Origin: Nocardioides ungokensis
GTDB taxonomy: Bacteria; Actinomycetota; Actinomycetes; Propionibacteriales; Nocardioidaceae
DNA: 64,000 nt
NCBI RefSeq assembly: GCF_013466985.1
Contig: NZ_CP059164.1
Coordinates: forward strand, 2,427,001 to 2,491,000
Reading direction: 5' to 3'
The position numbers and the translations under genes are program-made. The notes below the pieces were generated by a model. That model was not told the DNA's origin. It ran no database searches and worked only from the letters and a program-made list of their open reading frames with translations. The stretch's first letter is position 1; each line of letters begins with the position of its first letter. This document shows positions 53,206 through 64,000 of this stretch, one piece after another.

Positions 53206-53811
53206 ATGCGCACCGTCTTCCGCAGCGACGACCCCGACGTCAATCCCTACAAGCTGCTCACCGCCGTGGTCGTGCCGCGTCCGATCGCGTGGATCTCGAC
53301 GCTCGACCCCCAGGGCGTCGGCAACCTCGCCCCGCACTCCTTCTTCAACGTCGCCTGCGCGAACCCGCCGATCGTGTGCTTCACCTCCGTGGGCGACAAG
53401 GACACCCTGGCCAACGTGGTCGCGACCGGGGAGTTCGTCGTCAACCTGGCGACCGAGCCGATGCTCGACCAGGTGAACGACACCAGCGCGCGCTTCGGCC
53501 CGGACGTGGACGAGGCCGAGGCGCTCGGCATCACCCTCGAGCCCAGTGCCCTGGTCACCCCGCCCCGCGTGGTCGACTCGCCGGCGTCGCTGGAGTGCAC
53601 CCTGCACTCCACGCACGAGCTCGGCGACTCCACGCTGGTGCTGGGCAGGGTCGTGGCGGTCACCGTCCTCGACGACGCGCTCGTCGACGGTCACCCCGCC
53701 ATGGAGCACCTGCGTCCGGTCTCCAGGCTCGGCCGCGACGAGTGGGGGCTGCCCCCGGAGGTCGTCTCGGTGACCCGGCCCGACCGTCCTGAGGACACCG
53801 CGCGCCGCTGA
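53206..53811 (+). CDS. Flavin reductase-like FMN-binding protein
   Basis: 201 aa, split-barrel flavoprotein: VPRPIAWISTLDPQGVGNLAPHSFF (FMN contact block, about 24-48, split at the turn), PPIVCFTSVGDKDTLANV and a late LVLGRVVAVTV strand. Related to flavin reductases of two-component monooxygenases and to uncharacterised FMN proteins. It is divergent from osmC. Confidence 0.87.
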   Translation: MRTVFRSDDPDVNPYKLLTAVVVPRPIAWISTLDPQGVGNLAPHSFFNVACANPPIVCFTSVGDKDTLANVVATGEFVVNLATEPMLDQVNDTSARFGPDVDEAEALGITLEPSALVTPPRVVDSPASLECTLHSTHELGDSTLVLGRVVAVTVLDDALVDGHPAMEHLRPVSRLGRDEWGLPPEVVSVTRPDRPEDTARR

Positions 53812-53934
53812 CGCTCGGCTGCGGCTGATCGTGCGAGACCCCGTCCGGACACGCCGGAGGGCCGCGCGGACTTGCGTGGCGGGCCGACGGGGGCGAGGGT
53901 GGAAGGGACCTGCACGCCAATCGGAAGGCGAGTC

Positions 53935-54219
53935 ATGCTCACCCTCACCGAGAACGCCAGCACCATCGTCAAGGACATCACCTCCCAGCCCGGCCTCGCG
54001 GACACCGCCGGTCTGCGGATCACCTCCGAGGAAGCTCCCGAGCCGACCTTCGCGGTCAGCGCGGCCGAGGCCCCGGAGCCGGGCGACCAGACCGTCGAGC
54101 AGGACGGTGCCACCGTCTACCTCGACCAGGCCGCCGCCACCATGCTCGACGACAAGATCCTCGATGCCGCCGTCGACACCGCCGGCAAGGTGGAGTTCGC
54201 CCTGGGCATCCAGGCCTGA
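53935..54219 (+). CDS. HesB/IscA-like fold protein lacking cluster cysteines
   Basis: 94 aa resembling A-type Fe-S carriers (LTENASTIVKDITSQPG, AGLRITSE, VYLDQAAATMLDDKILD). None of the three Cys ligands is present (the protein contains no Cys), so it cannot bind a cluster in the usual way. Related proteins are annotated as HesB-like adhesins or Fe-S biosynthesis family. Role unknown. ATG at 53935 with a ggaagg site. Confidence 0.8.
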   Translation: MLTLTENASTIVKDITSQPGLADTAGLRITSEEAPEPTFAVSAAEAPEPGDQTVEQDGATVYLDQAAATMLDDKILDAAVDTAGKVEFALGIQA

Positions 54220-54230
54220 CTCCTCCCCCA

Positions 54231-54274
54231 CACGCAGCAGACCCCGGGCCGATCGGCCCGGGGTCTGCTGCGTG
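54231..54274. terminator. Strong bidirectional terminator hairpin
   Basis: A perfect 20-bp stem (from CACGCAGCAGACCCC to its complement) closed by GATC, 11 nt after the HesB-like gene and 20 nt before the 3' end of the minus-strand small gene at 54294. Confidence 0.75.
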
Positions 54275-54293
54275 CTGGGTGCTGCGCCGGAGC

Positions 54294-54437
54294 TCAGCGA
54301 CCGCGGCGGCGGAGGGTACGACGAGCCCTCCGCTCCGTCTCGCGGGCCAGTTCCACGTCGCGCATCTGGGCCAGCTCCTGATCGGAGTGGGCGCGTCCCT
54401 CGACGATCCCGAAGGCCAGGTGCAGCTGCGTGTTCAT
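54294..54437 (-). CDS. Small basic hypothetical protein (47 aa)
   Basis: A 47-codon frame: MNTQLHLAFGIVEGRAHSDQ, then ELAQMRDVELARETERRARR and a basic end. Arg-rich, helix-forming C-terminus. A GAGAGGGATG-type ribosome site precedes the ATG at 54437. It shares a terminator with the HesB-like gene, which argues for a real transcription unit. No family recognised. Confidence 0.5.
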   Translation of the reverse strand: MNTQLHLAFGIVEGRAHSDQELAQMRDVELARETERRARRTLRRRGR

Positions 54438-54622
54438 GATCGCTCATCCCTCTCGGCCCGGTCCGCGGGCCCCGTTGGTGTGTAATAAGTATTGCCGCTT
54501 GTGCGGCTCTTACATCCTACTGCGGCGGACGGGGCTCCCGAAGCCGCCGACGACGTGACGTCGCCCACCACCACGAAGCCCCGGACGGGGTGGCCGGCGG
54601 CGCCGCTGGCAGCATCGATCCC

Positions 54623-55621
54623 ATGACCTTGAAGACCCGTGAGATCCAGCTCGCCTCCCGCCCGTCCGGCTGGCCGTCGGCCGAGAACTTCCGCCTCGTC
54701 ACGGTCGAGCTGGCCGAACCCGGCCCCGGAGAGGTCCTCGTCCGCAACACCTTCATGTCGGTCGACCCCTACATGCGTGGCCGGATGAACGACGTCAAGT
54801 CCTACGTGCCGCCGTTCCGGCTCGACGCCCCTCTCGAGGGGGGCGCCGTCGGCGAGGTGATCGCCTCCGGTGACGAGTCGGTCCCCGTCGGCGCGACTGT
54901 CCTGCACCAGGCCGGGTGGCGCGAGCACGCGCTGCTGCCGGCCGGCGCCGTGCGCGTCGTCGACGTGGAGCGCGTGCCCGCCTCGGCCTACCTCGGCGTC
55001 CTCGGCATGCCCGGCCTGACGGCGTACGTCGGGCTGACCCGGATCGCCGAGCTGCAGGCAGGCGACGCCGTGCTGGTCTCGGGCGCCGCCGGAGCGGTCG
55101 GCTCGCTCGCGGGGCAGATGGCCCGACTGCTTGGTGCGTCGACGGTGGTGGGCTCGGCCGGCTCGGCGGCGAAGGTCGCATGGCTCACCGACGAGCTCGG
55201 CTTCGACGCGGCCGTCAACTACAAGGACGGACCGATCGCCCGGCAGCTCAAGGAGCACGCGCCGTTCGACGTCTACTTCGACAACGTCGGCGGTGACCAC
55301 CTCGAGGCGGCGATGCTGCACCTGAACGACTTCGGACGGGTCGCGCTCTGTGGAGCGATCGCCCAGTACAACGAGTCCGAGCCCGTCCCCGGGCCGCGCA
55401 ACATGATGATGATCGTGAGCAAGCGGCTCACGCTGCGTGGCTTCATCGTCTCCGACCACGCCGACCTGGCCGGCGAGTTCTACCGACGCGCGGGCGCCTG
55501 GGTCGCCGAGGGAAAGCTGACGGCACGGGAGACGGTCGTCGAGGGCCTCGACCACGCGGTGGACGCGTTCCTCGACCTGCTGCGTGGCGGCAACACCGGC
55601 AAGATGCTGGTCAGCCTGTAG
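54623..55621 (+). CDS. NADP-dependent oxidoreductase (MDR, curcumin/prostaglandin reductase-like)
   Basis: 332 aa, zinc-free medium-chain reductase: MSVDPYMRGRMND at the active site, nucleotide loop VSGAAGAVGSLAGQMARLLG (about 151-170) and YFDNVGGDHLEAAM, NDFGRVALCGAIAQYN signatures of the leukotriene B4 dehydrogenase/CurA group. Reduces alpha,beta-unsaturated ketones by family. ATG at 54623 preferred; an upstream in-frame GTG is less likely. Confidence 0.92.
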   Translation: MTLKTREIQLASRPSGWPSAENFRLVTVELAEPGPGEVLVRNTFMSVDPYMRGRMNDVKSYVPPFRLDAPLEGGAVGEVIASGDESVPVGATVLHQAGWREHALLPAGAVRVVDVERVPASAYLGVLGMPGLTAYVGLTRIAELQAGDAVLVSGAAGAVGSLAGQMARLLGASTVVGSAGSAAKVAWLTDELGFDAAVNYKDGPIARQLKEHAPFDVYFDNVGGDHLEAAMLHLNDFGRVALCGAIAQYNESEPVPGPRNMMMIVSKRLTLRGFIVSDHADLAGEFYRRAGAWVAEGKLTARETVVEGLDHAVDAFLDLLRGGNTGKMLVSL

Positions 55622-56147
55622 GCCCCGGCGCCCCGGCCGACGCCGGCACGATCAGGTCCCAGCCCCGGGGCAGCCTCACCACCAGGACCGGGCGCCGGGA
55701 CGATCGTCCGTTCCACCAGCGGGCGGCGGCCGGGGCCAGCGCGATCCCGAGCACGTCGAGCGCCCACAGCCGGCCGGACCGCAGGTCGTACGCCGCGCGC
55801 AGGTCTGCCCAGCCGACCCTGTTGACCCAGTGCCCGAAGCCGAGCTCGAACGCCACCGTGGCCCCGGCCCACGCGAGGCCGACCAGGACCGCGTCGCGCA
55901 GCTCGACGAGCGGCTGGTGCCGCTCCACGTGGACGGTCCAGGGAAGGATCAGGACCAGCAGCACGACGCAGGCGACCTGGTCGGCCGAGAGCTCGGGCAG
56001 CCGGCCGCCGTAACCACGGTGCAGGGCCGCGTTGGCGAAGGCGAGGCCCAGGGCCCCGACCCAGCCCATGGTCCAGGCGTCCCAGGCGACGGTCCCGTCG
56101 ACGGGGGCGACACCCACCTGCGGCGCTCGTCGCCGTGCCAGCCTCAT
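55611..56147 (-). CDS. Predicted integral membrane protein
   Basis: 178 aa with four or five hydrophobic segments (WTMGWVGALGLAFANAAL, ADQVACVVLLVLILPW, DAVLVGLAWAGATVAFELGF, LWALDVLGIALAPAAA). No family recognised. The ATG at 56147 is chosen because GGGAG in the last unit of a 13-bp tandem repeat lies just upstream as ribosome site. The frame stays open through the repeat, so a longer product is possible. The 3' end overlaps the end of the reductase gene by 11 nt. Confidence 0.7.
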   Translation of the reverse strand: MRLARRRAPQVGVAPVDGTVAWDAWTMGWVGALGLAFANAALHRGYGGRLPELSADQVACVVLLVLILPWTVHVERHQPLVELRDAVLVGLAWAGATVAFELGFGHWVNRVGWADLRAAYDLRSGRLWALDVLGIALAPAAARWWNGRSSRRPVLVVRLPRGWDLIVPASAGAPGPTG

Positions 56148-56150
56148 GCT

Positions 56151-56215
56151 CGTCTCCCAGCCTCGTCTCCCAGCCTCGTCTCCCAGCCTCGTCTCCCAGC
56201 CTCGTCTCCCAGCCT
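56151..56215. repeat. Five tandem copies of a 13-bp unit upstream of a membrane protein
   Basis: CGTCTCCCAGCCT repeated five times exactly, ending 4 nt before the start region of the minus-strand gene. Read on the minus strand each unit contains GGGAG, a Shine-Dalgarno-like sequence. Because 13 is not a multiple of 3, unit gain or loss shifts any upstream frame. Confidence 0.8.
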
Positions 56216-56375
56216 CGAGCCCCAGCCCACCCCGCCTGCCGTCAGCGTGGTCGACGGCCGAAGGCCCGCGACAGGGCACGAAGTCCCGGCCTCGCTCGCC
56301 GTCGTTCTGCGCGAGGAACACGAACGGCGGCCGGGAGCCGAGGCCCCCGACCCGCCGTGCGCAGCGGTCAGGCGG

Positions 56376-58146
56376 TTACTTGACGAACAGCCGGGCCCGC
56401 TTGTGACCGGAGACGACCTTCTCCTGCGGGTCGGTCGTGGTGGTCCGCTCCGTCGACTGGCGCTTGGAGTAGAGGTCCAGCGCCACCAGGACCTGGTCGT
56501 TGCGGACCAGGTTGTCGGCGTACTTCTGCGCGTCGGCGACCGAGCGCGGGTAGCTGCCGCGGGACCAGAGGTCGGAGCCGCCGATGACCTGGAGCACACC
56601 ATCGGAACCGGAGGCGTTCGCGGGGACCTTGACGTCGACGGGCACCGTCTTGGTGTCCGAGCCCGACGTCAGCGTCGCGCGCAGGGGCAGCGTCTGCCCG
56701 GCCTTTGCGCGGACGGCGTGCCCGCTGCCGATCTTGACCCAGACGCCCTGGACCTTCTGCTCGACCTTGCTGATCTTCCAGGTCGAGTGGTCGTCGTCGA
56801 CCGCGGAGTTCATCGTCACGTTGTCGATGACGACGCCCGGCACGTTGCTGAGGGCGTAGGTGAAGTCCGCGATCTCCCAGCCGGCGTCCCAGGTGATGTC
56901 GTAGTCCGAGGCGTAGCGGTCGGCGATGGTGATGTCGAACGGCGTGCCGTCGGCGTCCTTGCCGGTGACCTCGTAGGTGAGCTGCTCCGAGCCCTTGACG
57001 ATGCCGTCCAGGACGCGGTCGTGGTTGGCCATGGTCTCGTAGAAGACGGCAGAAGCGGTGCCGTCGGGCACCGAGACGTGGCTCGCGCCGGTCCGGGAGT
57101 CACCGTTGTACGACACCGTCGAGGTCACGTCCGTGGTGTCCGGGATCGCACCCAGGAAGCCGGTGATGCCGGTCAGGTGGTCGTCGGAGATGGTGCCCGC
57201 CGGAGCGCCGAGGTTGGCGACCTTGAACGGTGCACCGAGCGACTCGGGCTGGATGAACAGCGCGTCGGCCGGGTGCAGCGTCAGCGAGGTCTTGCCGGCG
57301 AAGGTCATCGGGTGGCCGAAGCCGAGCACCTTGCCGTTGCAGACTGCGGTCACGGTGCCGACGCCACCCATGGTGATGTCGCCGTACGACAGCGTGGCCG
57401 CCAGGTTGCCACCCGGCACCACGGTCTCGGGTCCGGCGCCCTGGCCGGCGGAGGCCGCCGCACCCATCCGGTAGGTCGCCTTCGGCAGCCAGCTGTGCGT
57501 GACGCGGTGCCCGTCGACCTGGGTGACGCGGTTGTTGCCGGCCTGCTCGAGGCGGTGGTTGCTGACGCCGGAGACGCCGGTCGGCATGCGCAGCTGGGCG
57601 AAGCCCTGAGCCGCCTGCGTGAGCGAGACGTCGGAGTTGCTCGCGATGGTGCGGGCGGCCGAGTCGGAGACCTTGACCCGGGCCGAGGCGGCGGGGGCGT
57701 TCAGGTACTTGGTCATGTCCTGGTACGGCGTGACGCCGGCGATCCAGGACGGGCCCCAGGAGAGACCGTAGGAGATGGCACCGATGACGTCTCCGGTCGC
57801 AGGGTCGGTGACCGGCGACCCGGACATGCCCTGCCAGATGCCCCCGATGTCGTCGGGGTTCGGTGCGGTGATCTTGACCATGATCATGTCGACACCGGGC
57901 GCGATTCCGTCCGCGATCGTGCCGAGGTACTCACCCCGAAGGTCTCCGGCGTCGTTCCGGAGGTGACCGAAAGGGCGTTCACGGCGTCGCCCTTCGTGAG
58001 TGTGCCGGTGTACGGCGTGCACTCCGGCGCCGGAGCCGCGGACTGGCCGGGCCGGTCGCGACGGTGGCGGCACCGAGGGCCAGGCCCAGCGTCGCCGTGA
58101 GAGAAGCCAGGGCACGGCCCCGGCGGTTGACAATGGTTGGCTTCAT
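56376..58146 (-). CDS. SpoIVB-type S55 serine peptidase, secreted (frameshifted)
   Basis: About 590 aa. Signal peptide ALASLTATLGLALGAATVA; then a SpoIVB peptidase domain with GTTPETFRGEYLGTIADGIAPG and the nucleophile Ser in WQGMSGSPVTD (about 150 from the start). VLGFGHPMTFAG may carry the catalytic His. A long C-terminal region (about 330-590) with beta-sandwich-like repeats follows. The frame breaks near 58046 and 57937 (one C missing at each). ATG at 58146 has a GGGGAG site. No sporulation genes are nearby, so the role is probably cell-envelope proteolysis. Confidence 0.87.
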
Positions 58147-58350
58147 CGAGCCACTCCCCTTTACCCCGAATAGGCGTGACTGACGCCCCCAGTGACCCGT
58201 AAGACGCCGTGGGTGGCCGGTTGGTTGCATGGCCGACCCACGGAATTCCTCCGGGCTCCAGCGCCGAACGTAGGACCCCTGATCGACGCGCGCTCGAAGA
58301 CGCCGGCGTCGTCACCGTTCCGTTACCTTCGGCCGCTCCGGTGCCCGGCA

Positions 58351-58356
58351 TAGGGT
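58351..58356 (+). promoter_or_regulatory. Leaderless -10 box of pepN
   Basis: TAGGGT, 7 nt before the GTG at 58364. It decides between two in-frame GTG codons (58355 lies inside the box). Confidence 0.55.
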
Positions 58357-58363
58357 GTGCGGC

Positions 58364-60852
<2,489 letters not shown>

Positions 60853-60860
60853 GTGCTCGC

Positions 60861-61691
60861 GTGAACGGGCGGTCGCGCCGACCGGGGCCCACGGTCCGGA
60901 CCCGGGTCCGCGAGCTCGTCGAGGACGGCGAGCGCCGGCACGAGGACCGGCTCGCCACCGAGGAGCCGCTGGAGATCCGCCTCGCGTGGCCCGGCGCTCC
61001 TGCGCGCCGGGTCTGGGTCACGATGCGGACCCCCGGGCACGACTTCGAGCTCGGCGCCGGCTGGCTGCTCCACGAGGGCCTGGTGCGCCCCGGCGACGTC
61101 CAGGGCGTCGCCTACTGCACCGACGTCGACCTGGCTCCGGAGCAGGAGTTCAACGTGGTGACGGTGACACTCGTCGGGCCGCCGGTGCGCGACCCGGGTC
61201 ACCGCCACACGGGCCTCTCGGCCGGGTCGTCGGCCTGCGGCGTGTGCGGCAAGGACAGCGTCACCTCGGCCCTCGACGTGCCCCGCGCCGAGCCGTGGGG
61301 CGGTGCCCTGCCGGAGCCCCCCGTCGTACGCCGCCTGCCCGGGCTGCTGCGCGAGCACCAGACCGTGTTCTCGCGCACCGGCGGGGTGCACGCCGCCGGG
61401 CTGTTCACGGCCCCCGGAGAGCCCCTGGTGGTCCGCGAGGACGTCGGGCGGCACAACGCCGTCGACAAGGTGACGGGCGCCCGGCTTCTCGCGGGCGAGT
61501 CCCCGGCCGCCGCCTGTCTGGTGGTGAGTGGTCGCGCCGGCTTCGAGCTGGTGCAGAAGGCGATCGCCGCCGGGGTCGGGTCGCTGGTCGCGGTGGGCGC
61601 GCCGACCAGCCTGTCGGTGCAGCTGGCCCGGGAGGCCGGCCTGGTCCTCTACGGCTTCACCTCGTCGCAGCGTTGCGTGCGCTACACCTGA
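60861..61691 (+). CDS. fdhD: Formate dehydrogenase accessory sulfurtransferase FdhD
   Basis: 276 aa. Delivers sulfur to the molybdopterin cofactor of formate dehydrogenase. The CGVCGK loop (about 126-131) holds the two catalytic Cys. RTPGHDFELGAGWLLHEG and REDVGRHNAVDKVTG are the family signatures. GTG at 60861, 9 nt after pepN. It implies a molybdenum formate dehydrogenase elsewhere in the genome. Confidence 0.93.
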   Translation: MNGRSRRPGPTVRTRVRELVEDGERRHEDRLATEEPLEIRLAWPGAPARRVWVTMRTPGHDFELGAGWLLHEGLVRPGDVQGVAYCTDVDLAPEQEFNVVTVTLVGPPVRDPGHRHTGLSAGSSACGVCGKDSVTSALDVPRAEPWGGALPEPPVVRRLPGLLREHQTVFSRTGGVHAAGLFTAPGEPLVVREDVGRHNAVDKVTGARLLAGESPAAACLVVSGRAGFELVQKAIAAGVGSLVAVGAPTSLSVQLAREAGLVLYGFTSSQRCVRYT

Positions 61692-61734
61692 GCCCTTCCC
61701 GGCGTGGGGGCACCGCACTGTCGGTGGCCCTTCC

Positions 61735-61740
61735 TAGGTT
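61735..61740 (+). promoter_or_regulatory. Leaderless -10 box of sbcDC
   Basis: TAGGTT, 6 nt before the ATG at 61747. Confidence 0.55.
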
Positions 61741-61746
61741 GGACGC

Positions 61747-62928
61747 ATGCGCATCCTCCACACCTCCGACTGGCACCTCGGCCGGTCGTTCCACCGTGAG
61801 GGGATGCTCACCCACCAGGCCGCCTACGTCGACCACCTCCTCGAGGTCGTCGAGACCGAGGTGGTCGACCTCGTGGTCGTGGCCGGCGACGTCTACGACC
61901 GGGCGCTCCCCCACGTCGACGCCGTCCGGCTCGCCGACGAGACCCTGGCGAGGTTGGCCGCGTCCCGGGCCAAGGTCGTGCTCACCAGCGGCAACCACGA
62001 CTCCGCCCACCGGCTCGGCTTCAGCTCGCGGCTGATCGACGCGGCCGGCGTCTTCATCCGCACCGACGCGGCGACCGTGGGCGCTCCGATCCTCCTCGAC
62101 GACGACCACGGGCTCGTCGCGATCCACGGCATTCCCTACCTCGACCCCGACGCGGTCCGCGAGCCGTGGCGGCTCTCGGGCCGCTCCCACGAGGCAGCGC
62201 TGGGCGAGGCCATGCGCAGGGTGCGCTCGGACACGGCGCGACGCGGTCCGGGAGTGCGGACCGTGGTGCTGGCGCACGCCTTCGTGGCCGGTGGCGCCGC
62301 CGAGGTCGAGCCGAGCGACTCCGAGCGCGACATCAGCGTCGGCGGCGTCTCCATCGTGCCGACGTCCGTCTTCGACGGGGTCGACTACGTCGCCCTCGGG
62401 CACCTCCACGGGCGGCACACGCTCACACCGCGCGTGCGCTACAGCGGCTCCCCGCTCGCCTACTCCTTCTCCGAGGCCAGCCACCGCAAGGGGTCCTGGC
62501 TGGTCGACCTGGGCCGCGACGGCGCGGTGTCCGCGGAGTTCGTCGACGCCCCGGTGCCCCGGCCGCTGGCCCGGCTCCGGGGCACCCTCGAGGAGCTGCT
62601 CGCCGACCCTGCCCTGGCCGCCCACGAGGGCGCGTGGGTGCAGGCGGTCCTCACCGACGACCTCAGGCCGCAGCAGGCCATGGACCGGCTCCGGGCGAGG
62701 TTCCCCCACACCCTGGTGCTCGGCTTCGAGCCCGCCTCCGGCGGCCTCACCGCGGCCCCGGCCGCCCGCCTCCAGGGCCGCAGCGAGTACGACATCGCCC
62801 TCGACTTCGTCGCCGAGATGCGCGGAGCCCCGGCGACCGATGCCGAGGCGCGCCTGCTGCGCGACGCCTTCGACGCCTGCTGCGAGGACGCCGACTTCGA
62901 CGTGCTGGTCTCCGGGGCCGGTGGCTGA
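61747..62928 (+). CDS. sbcD: Exonuclease SbcCD subunit D
   Basis: Mre11-like nuclease of 393 aa that with SbcC cleaves hairpins and protein-blocked DNA ends. Metal-binding motifs HTSDWHLGRSF, VVAGDVYDRALP, TSGNHDSAHRL, LAHAFVAGG and LGHLHGRHTL are all present. ATG at 61747 from the leaderless promoter. The stop overlaps the sbcC start (TGATG). Confidence 0.95.
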   Translation: MRILHTSDWHLGRSFHREGMLTHQAAYVDHLLEVVETEVVDLVVVAGDVYDRALPHVDAVRLADETLARLAASRAKVVLTSGNHDSAHRLGFSSRLIDAAGVFIRTDAATVGAPILLDDDHGLVAIHGIPYLDPDAVREPWRLSGRSHEAALGEAMRRVRSDTARRGPGVRTVVLAHAFVAGGAAEVEPSDSERDISVGGVSIVPTSVFDGVDYVALGHLHGRHTLTPRVRYSGSPLAYSFSEASHRKGSWLVDLGRDGAVSAEFVDAPVPRPLARLRGTLEELLADPALAAHEGAWVQAVLTDDLRPQQAMDRLRARFPHTLVLGFEPASGGLTAAPAARLQGRSEYDIALDFVAEMRGAPATDAEARLLRDAFDACCEDADFDVLVSGAGG

Positions 62929-64000
62929 TGCGTCTCCACCAGCTGCAGATCACCGCGTTCGGCCCCTTCGCCGACCACGTCGAGGTGGACCTCGACGAGC
63001 TGTCGGACGCCGGACTGTTCCTCCTCTCCGGCCCCACCGGCGCCGGCAAGACCAGCATCCTCGACGCGGTGTGCTTCGCCCTGTACGGCGACGTCCCCGG
63101 CGACCGCGCGGCCGCCAAGAGGCTGCGCAGCGACCAGGCCGCCCCCGGGGTCGCTCCCGAGGTCACCCTGGAGGCGACGCTGGCCGGACGCCGGTTCCGG
63201 ATCGTCCGATCCCCGGCGTGGGAGCGGCCGAAGAAGAGGGGCACCGGCACGACCAGCCAGCAGGCGTCGGTCACGATCTCCGAGCGGGTCGAGGGCGAGT
63301 GGGTGCCCCTGTCGAGCCGGCTCGACGAGACCGGCCACCTCGTGACGAGCCTGGTCGGGATGAACCTCACCCAGTTCACGCAGGTGGCCCTCCTGCCGCA
63401 GGGACGCTTCCAGGCCTTCCTCCGCGCCCGGTCCGAGGAGCGCCACCAGCTGCTCCAGCGGCTCTTCCGGACCGGCCGCTTCGAGGACGTCGAGCGATGG
63501 CTACGTGACCGGCGTACCGTCCTGCGACGCCGGTCCGAGGCCTGCCACCAGGCCGTGGCAGACCTCGTCAGCCGGCTCAGCGAGGCGACCGACGCCGGCC
63601 TCCCGGAATCGTGGGACATCCGTGACCTCACCGGACCGGCCGCCGACCGCACGCTGTCGTCGTGGGCGCTCGGCCTCCGTGACCAGGCGGCCGACCGGCG
63701 CCGGGCCGCCGACGCCGCCGCGGAGGTCGCGGTCACCGTCGAGGCCGAGGCCCACGCCCGGCTCGACGAGGCGCGGGGGCTCGTGGAGCGCCGGACCCGC
63801 CTCGATGCCGCCGCCGCGGAGCACGCGCGCCTGCTCGCCGACACCGACCGGGTCGAGAACGGCCGGCGGAGGCTGGACGCGGCGCGTCGCGCCTCCGGTG
63901 TGGTCCCGGTCCACCGGATGGTGCGCGCGGCCACCGAGGGCCTGGACCAGGCCGAGCGAGCGGCGACAGAGGCCTGCGCCGAGGCCGCGGCCCGCCTCGG
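62928..64000 (+). CDS. sbcC: Exonuclease SbcCD subunit C (partial, runs off window)
   Basis: Rad50-like SMC ATPase; first 357 codons present, 3' end missing. N-terminal Walker A SGPTGAGKTSILDAVCFALYG (split at the Lys; about 33-53) and FTQVALLPQGRFQAFLRA (Q loop and following helix). From about 195 the sequence becomes Ala/Arg/Glu-rich coiled coil. ATG at 62928 is coupled to sbcD. The frame is open to the last base. Confidence 0.95.
   Translation, partial: MRLHQLQITAFGPFADHVEVDLDELSDAGLFLLSGPTGAGKTSILDAVCFALYGDVPGDRAAAKRLRSDQAAPGVAPEVTLEATLAGRRFRIVRSPAWERPKKRGTGTTSQQASVTISERVEGEWVPLSSRLDETGHLVTSLVGMNLTQFTQVALLPQGRFQAFLRARSEERHQLLQRLFRTGRFEDVERWLRDRRTVLRRRSEACHQAVADLVSRLSEATDAGLPESWDIRDLTGPAADRTLSSWALGLRDQAADRRRAADAAAEVAVTVEAEAHARLDEARGLVERRTRLDAAAAEHARLLADTDRVENGRRRLDAARRASGVVPVHRMVRAATEGLDQAERAATEACAEAAARL

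Overview
This is a very GC-rich, gene-dense chromosomal stretch from an actinobacterium. It encodes a complete Pup ligation and depupylation system with 20S proteasome subunits, a twin-arginine translocase, RbpA, an adjacent Lnt/polyprenol-phosphate-mannose synthase pair, and many genes with leaderless-type promoters (TANNNT 6-7 nt before the start codon). Gene order around the proteasome (dop-pup-prcB-prcA / pafA / FKBP / pafBC / tatAC / diacylglycerol-kinase-like / helY) and a beta-lysine aminomutase cluster suggest Nocardioidaceae (Nocardioides-like). That placement is inference from gene content, not from an alignment.

Layout. 0-1.2 kb: a YbaK-like deacylase and a SAM methyltransferase on the minus strand. 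1.3-12 kb: dop, pup (ending Gly-Gly-Glu), prcB, prcA, then a cassette with a nuclease-like gene between two copies of a 63-bp dyad repeat, then pafA, an FKBP lipoprotein, pafB, pafC, tatA, tatC and a small hypothetical gene. 12-18.5 kb: lipid-kinase-like protein, HelY-type helicase, NAD(P)-binding protein, membrane protein, 5'-3' exonuclease, Lrp/AsnC regulator. 18.6-19.7 kb: a second nuclease-like gene between inverted copies of a different, 49-bp repeat. 19.7-25.2 kb: beta-lysine pathway, kamA divergent from kdd-kamD-kamE-kal. 25.6-31.2 kb: lnt, ppm1, fxsA, rbpA, an MFS transporter and a glycerophosphodiester phosphodiesterase. 31.3-33.4 kb: a zinc-ribbon protein, an array of degenerate copies of the 63-bp repeat arms, and an XRE-MurA fusion with a 22-nt palindrome over its promoter. 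33.5-46 kb: alcohol dehydrogenase, HAD hydrolase, PhoD-like phosphatase, Kup, an AraC/VOC/VOC/UvrA-like module, a lone tyrosine recombinase and an APH-family kinase. 46.2-64 kb: another solo 63-bp repeat, mostly single housekeeping genes, a SpoIVB-type S55 peptidase, pepN, fdhD, and sbcD-sbcC running off the end.

The most unusual signal is the pair of cassettes at 4694-5878 and 18587-19716. Both carry an AbiEi/DUF559-like protein with a PD-(D/E)xK-like C-terminal domain. Each is bounded by its own family of palindromic repeats, one copy touching or nearly touching the gene's 3' end. Solo copies of the first repeat family lie elsewhere in the window.

Caution: at least 11 otherwise well conserved genes carry about 17 single-base frameshifts, mostly in short homopolymers. 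These look like sequence errors rather than biology, and affected genes are annotated across the shift.
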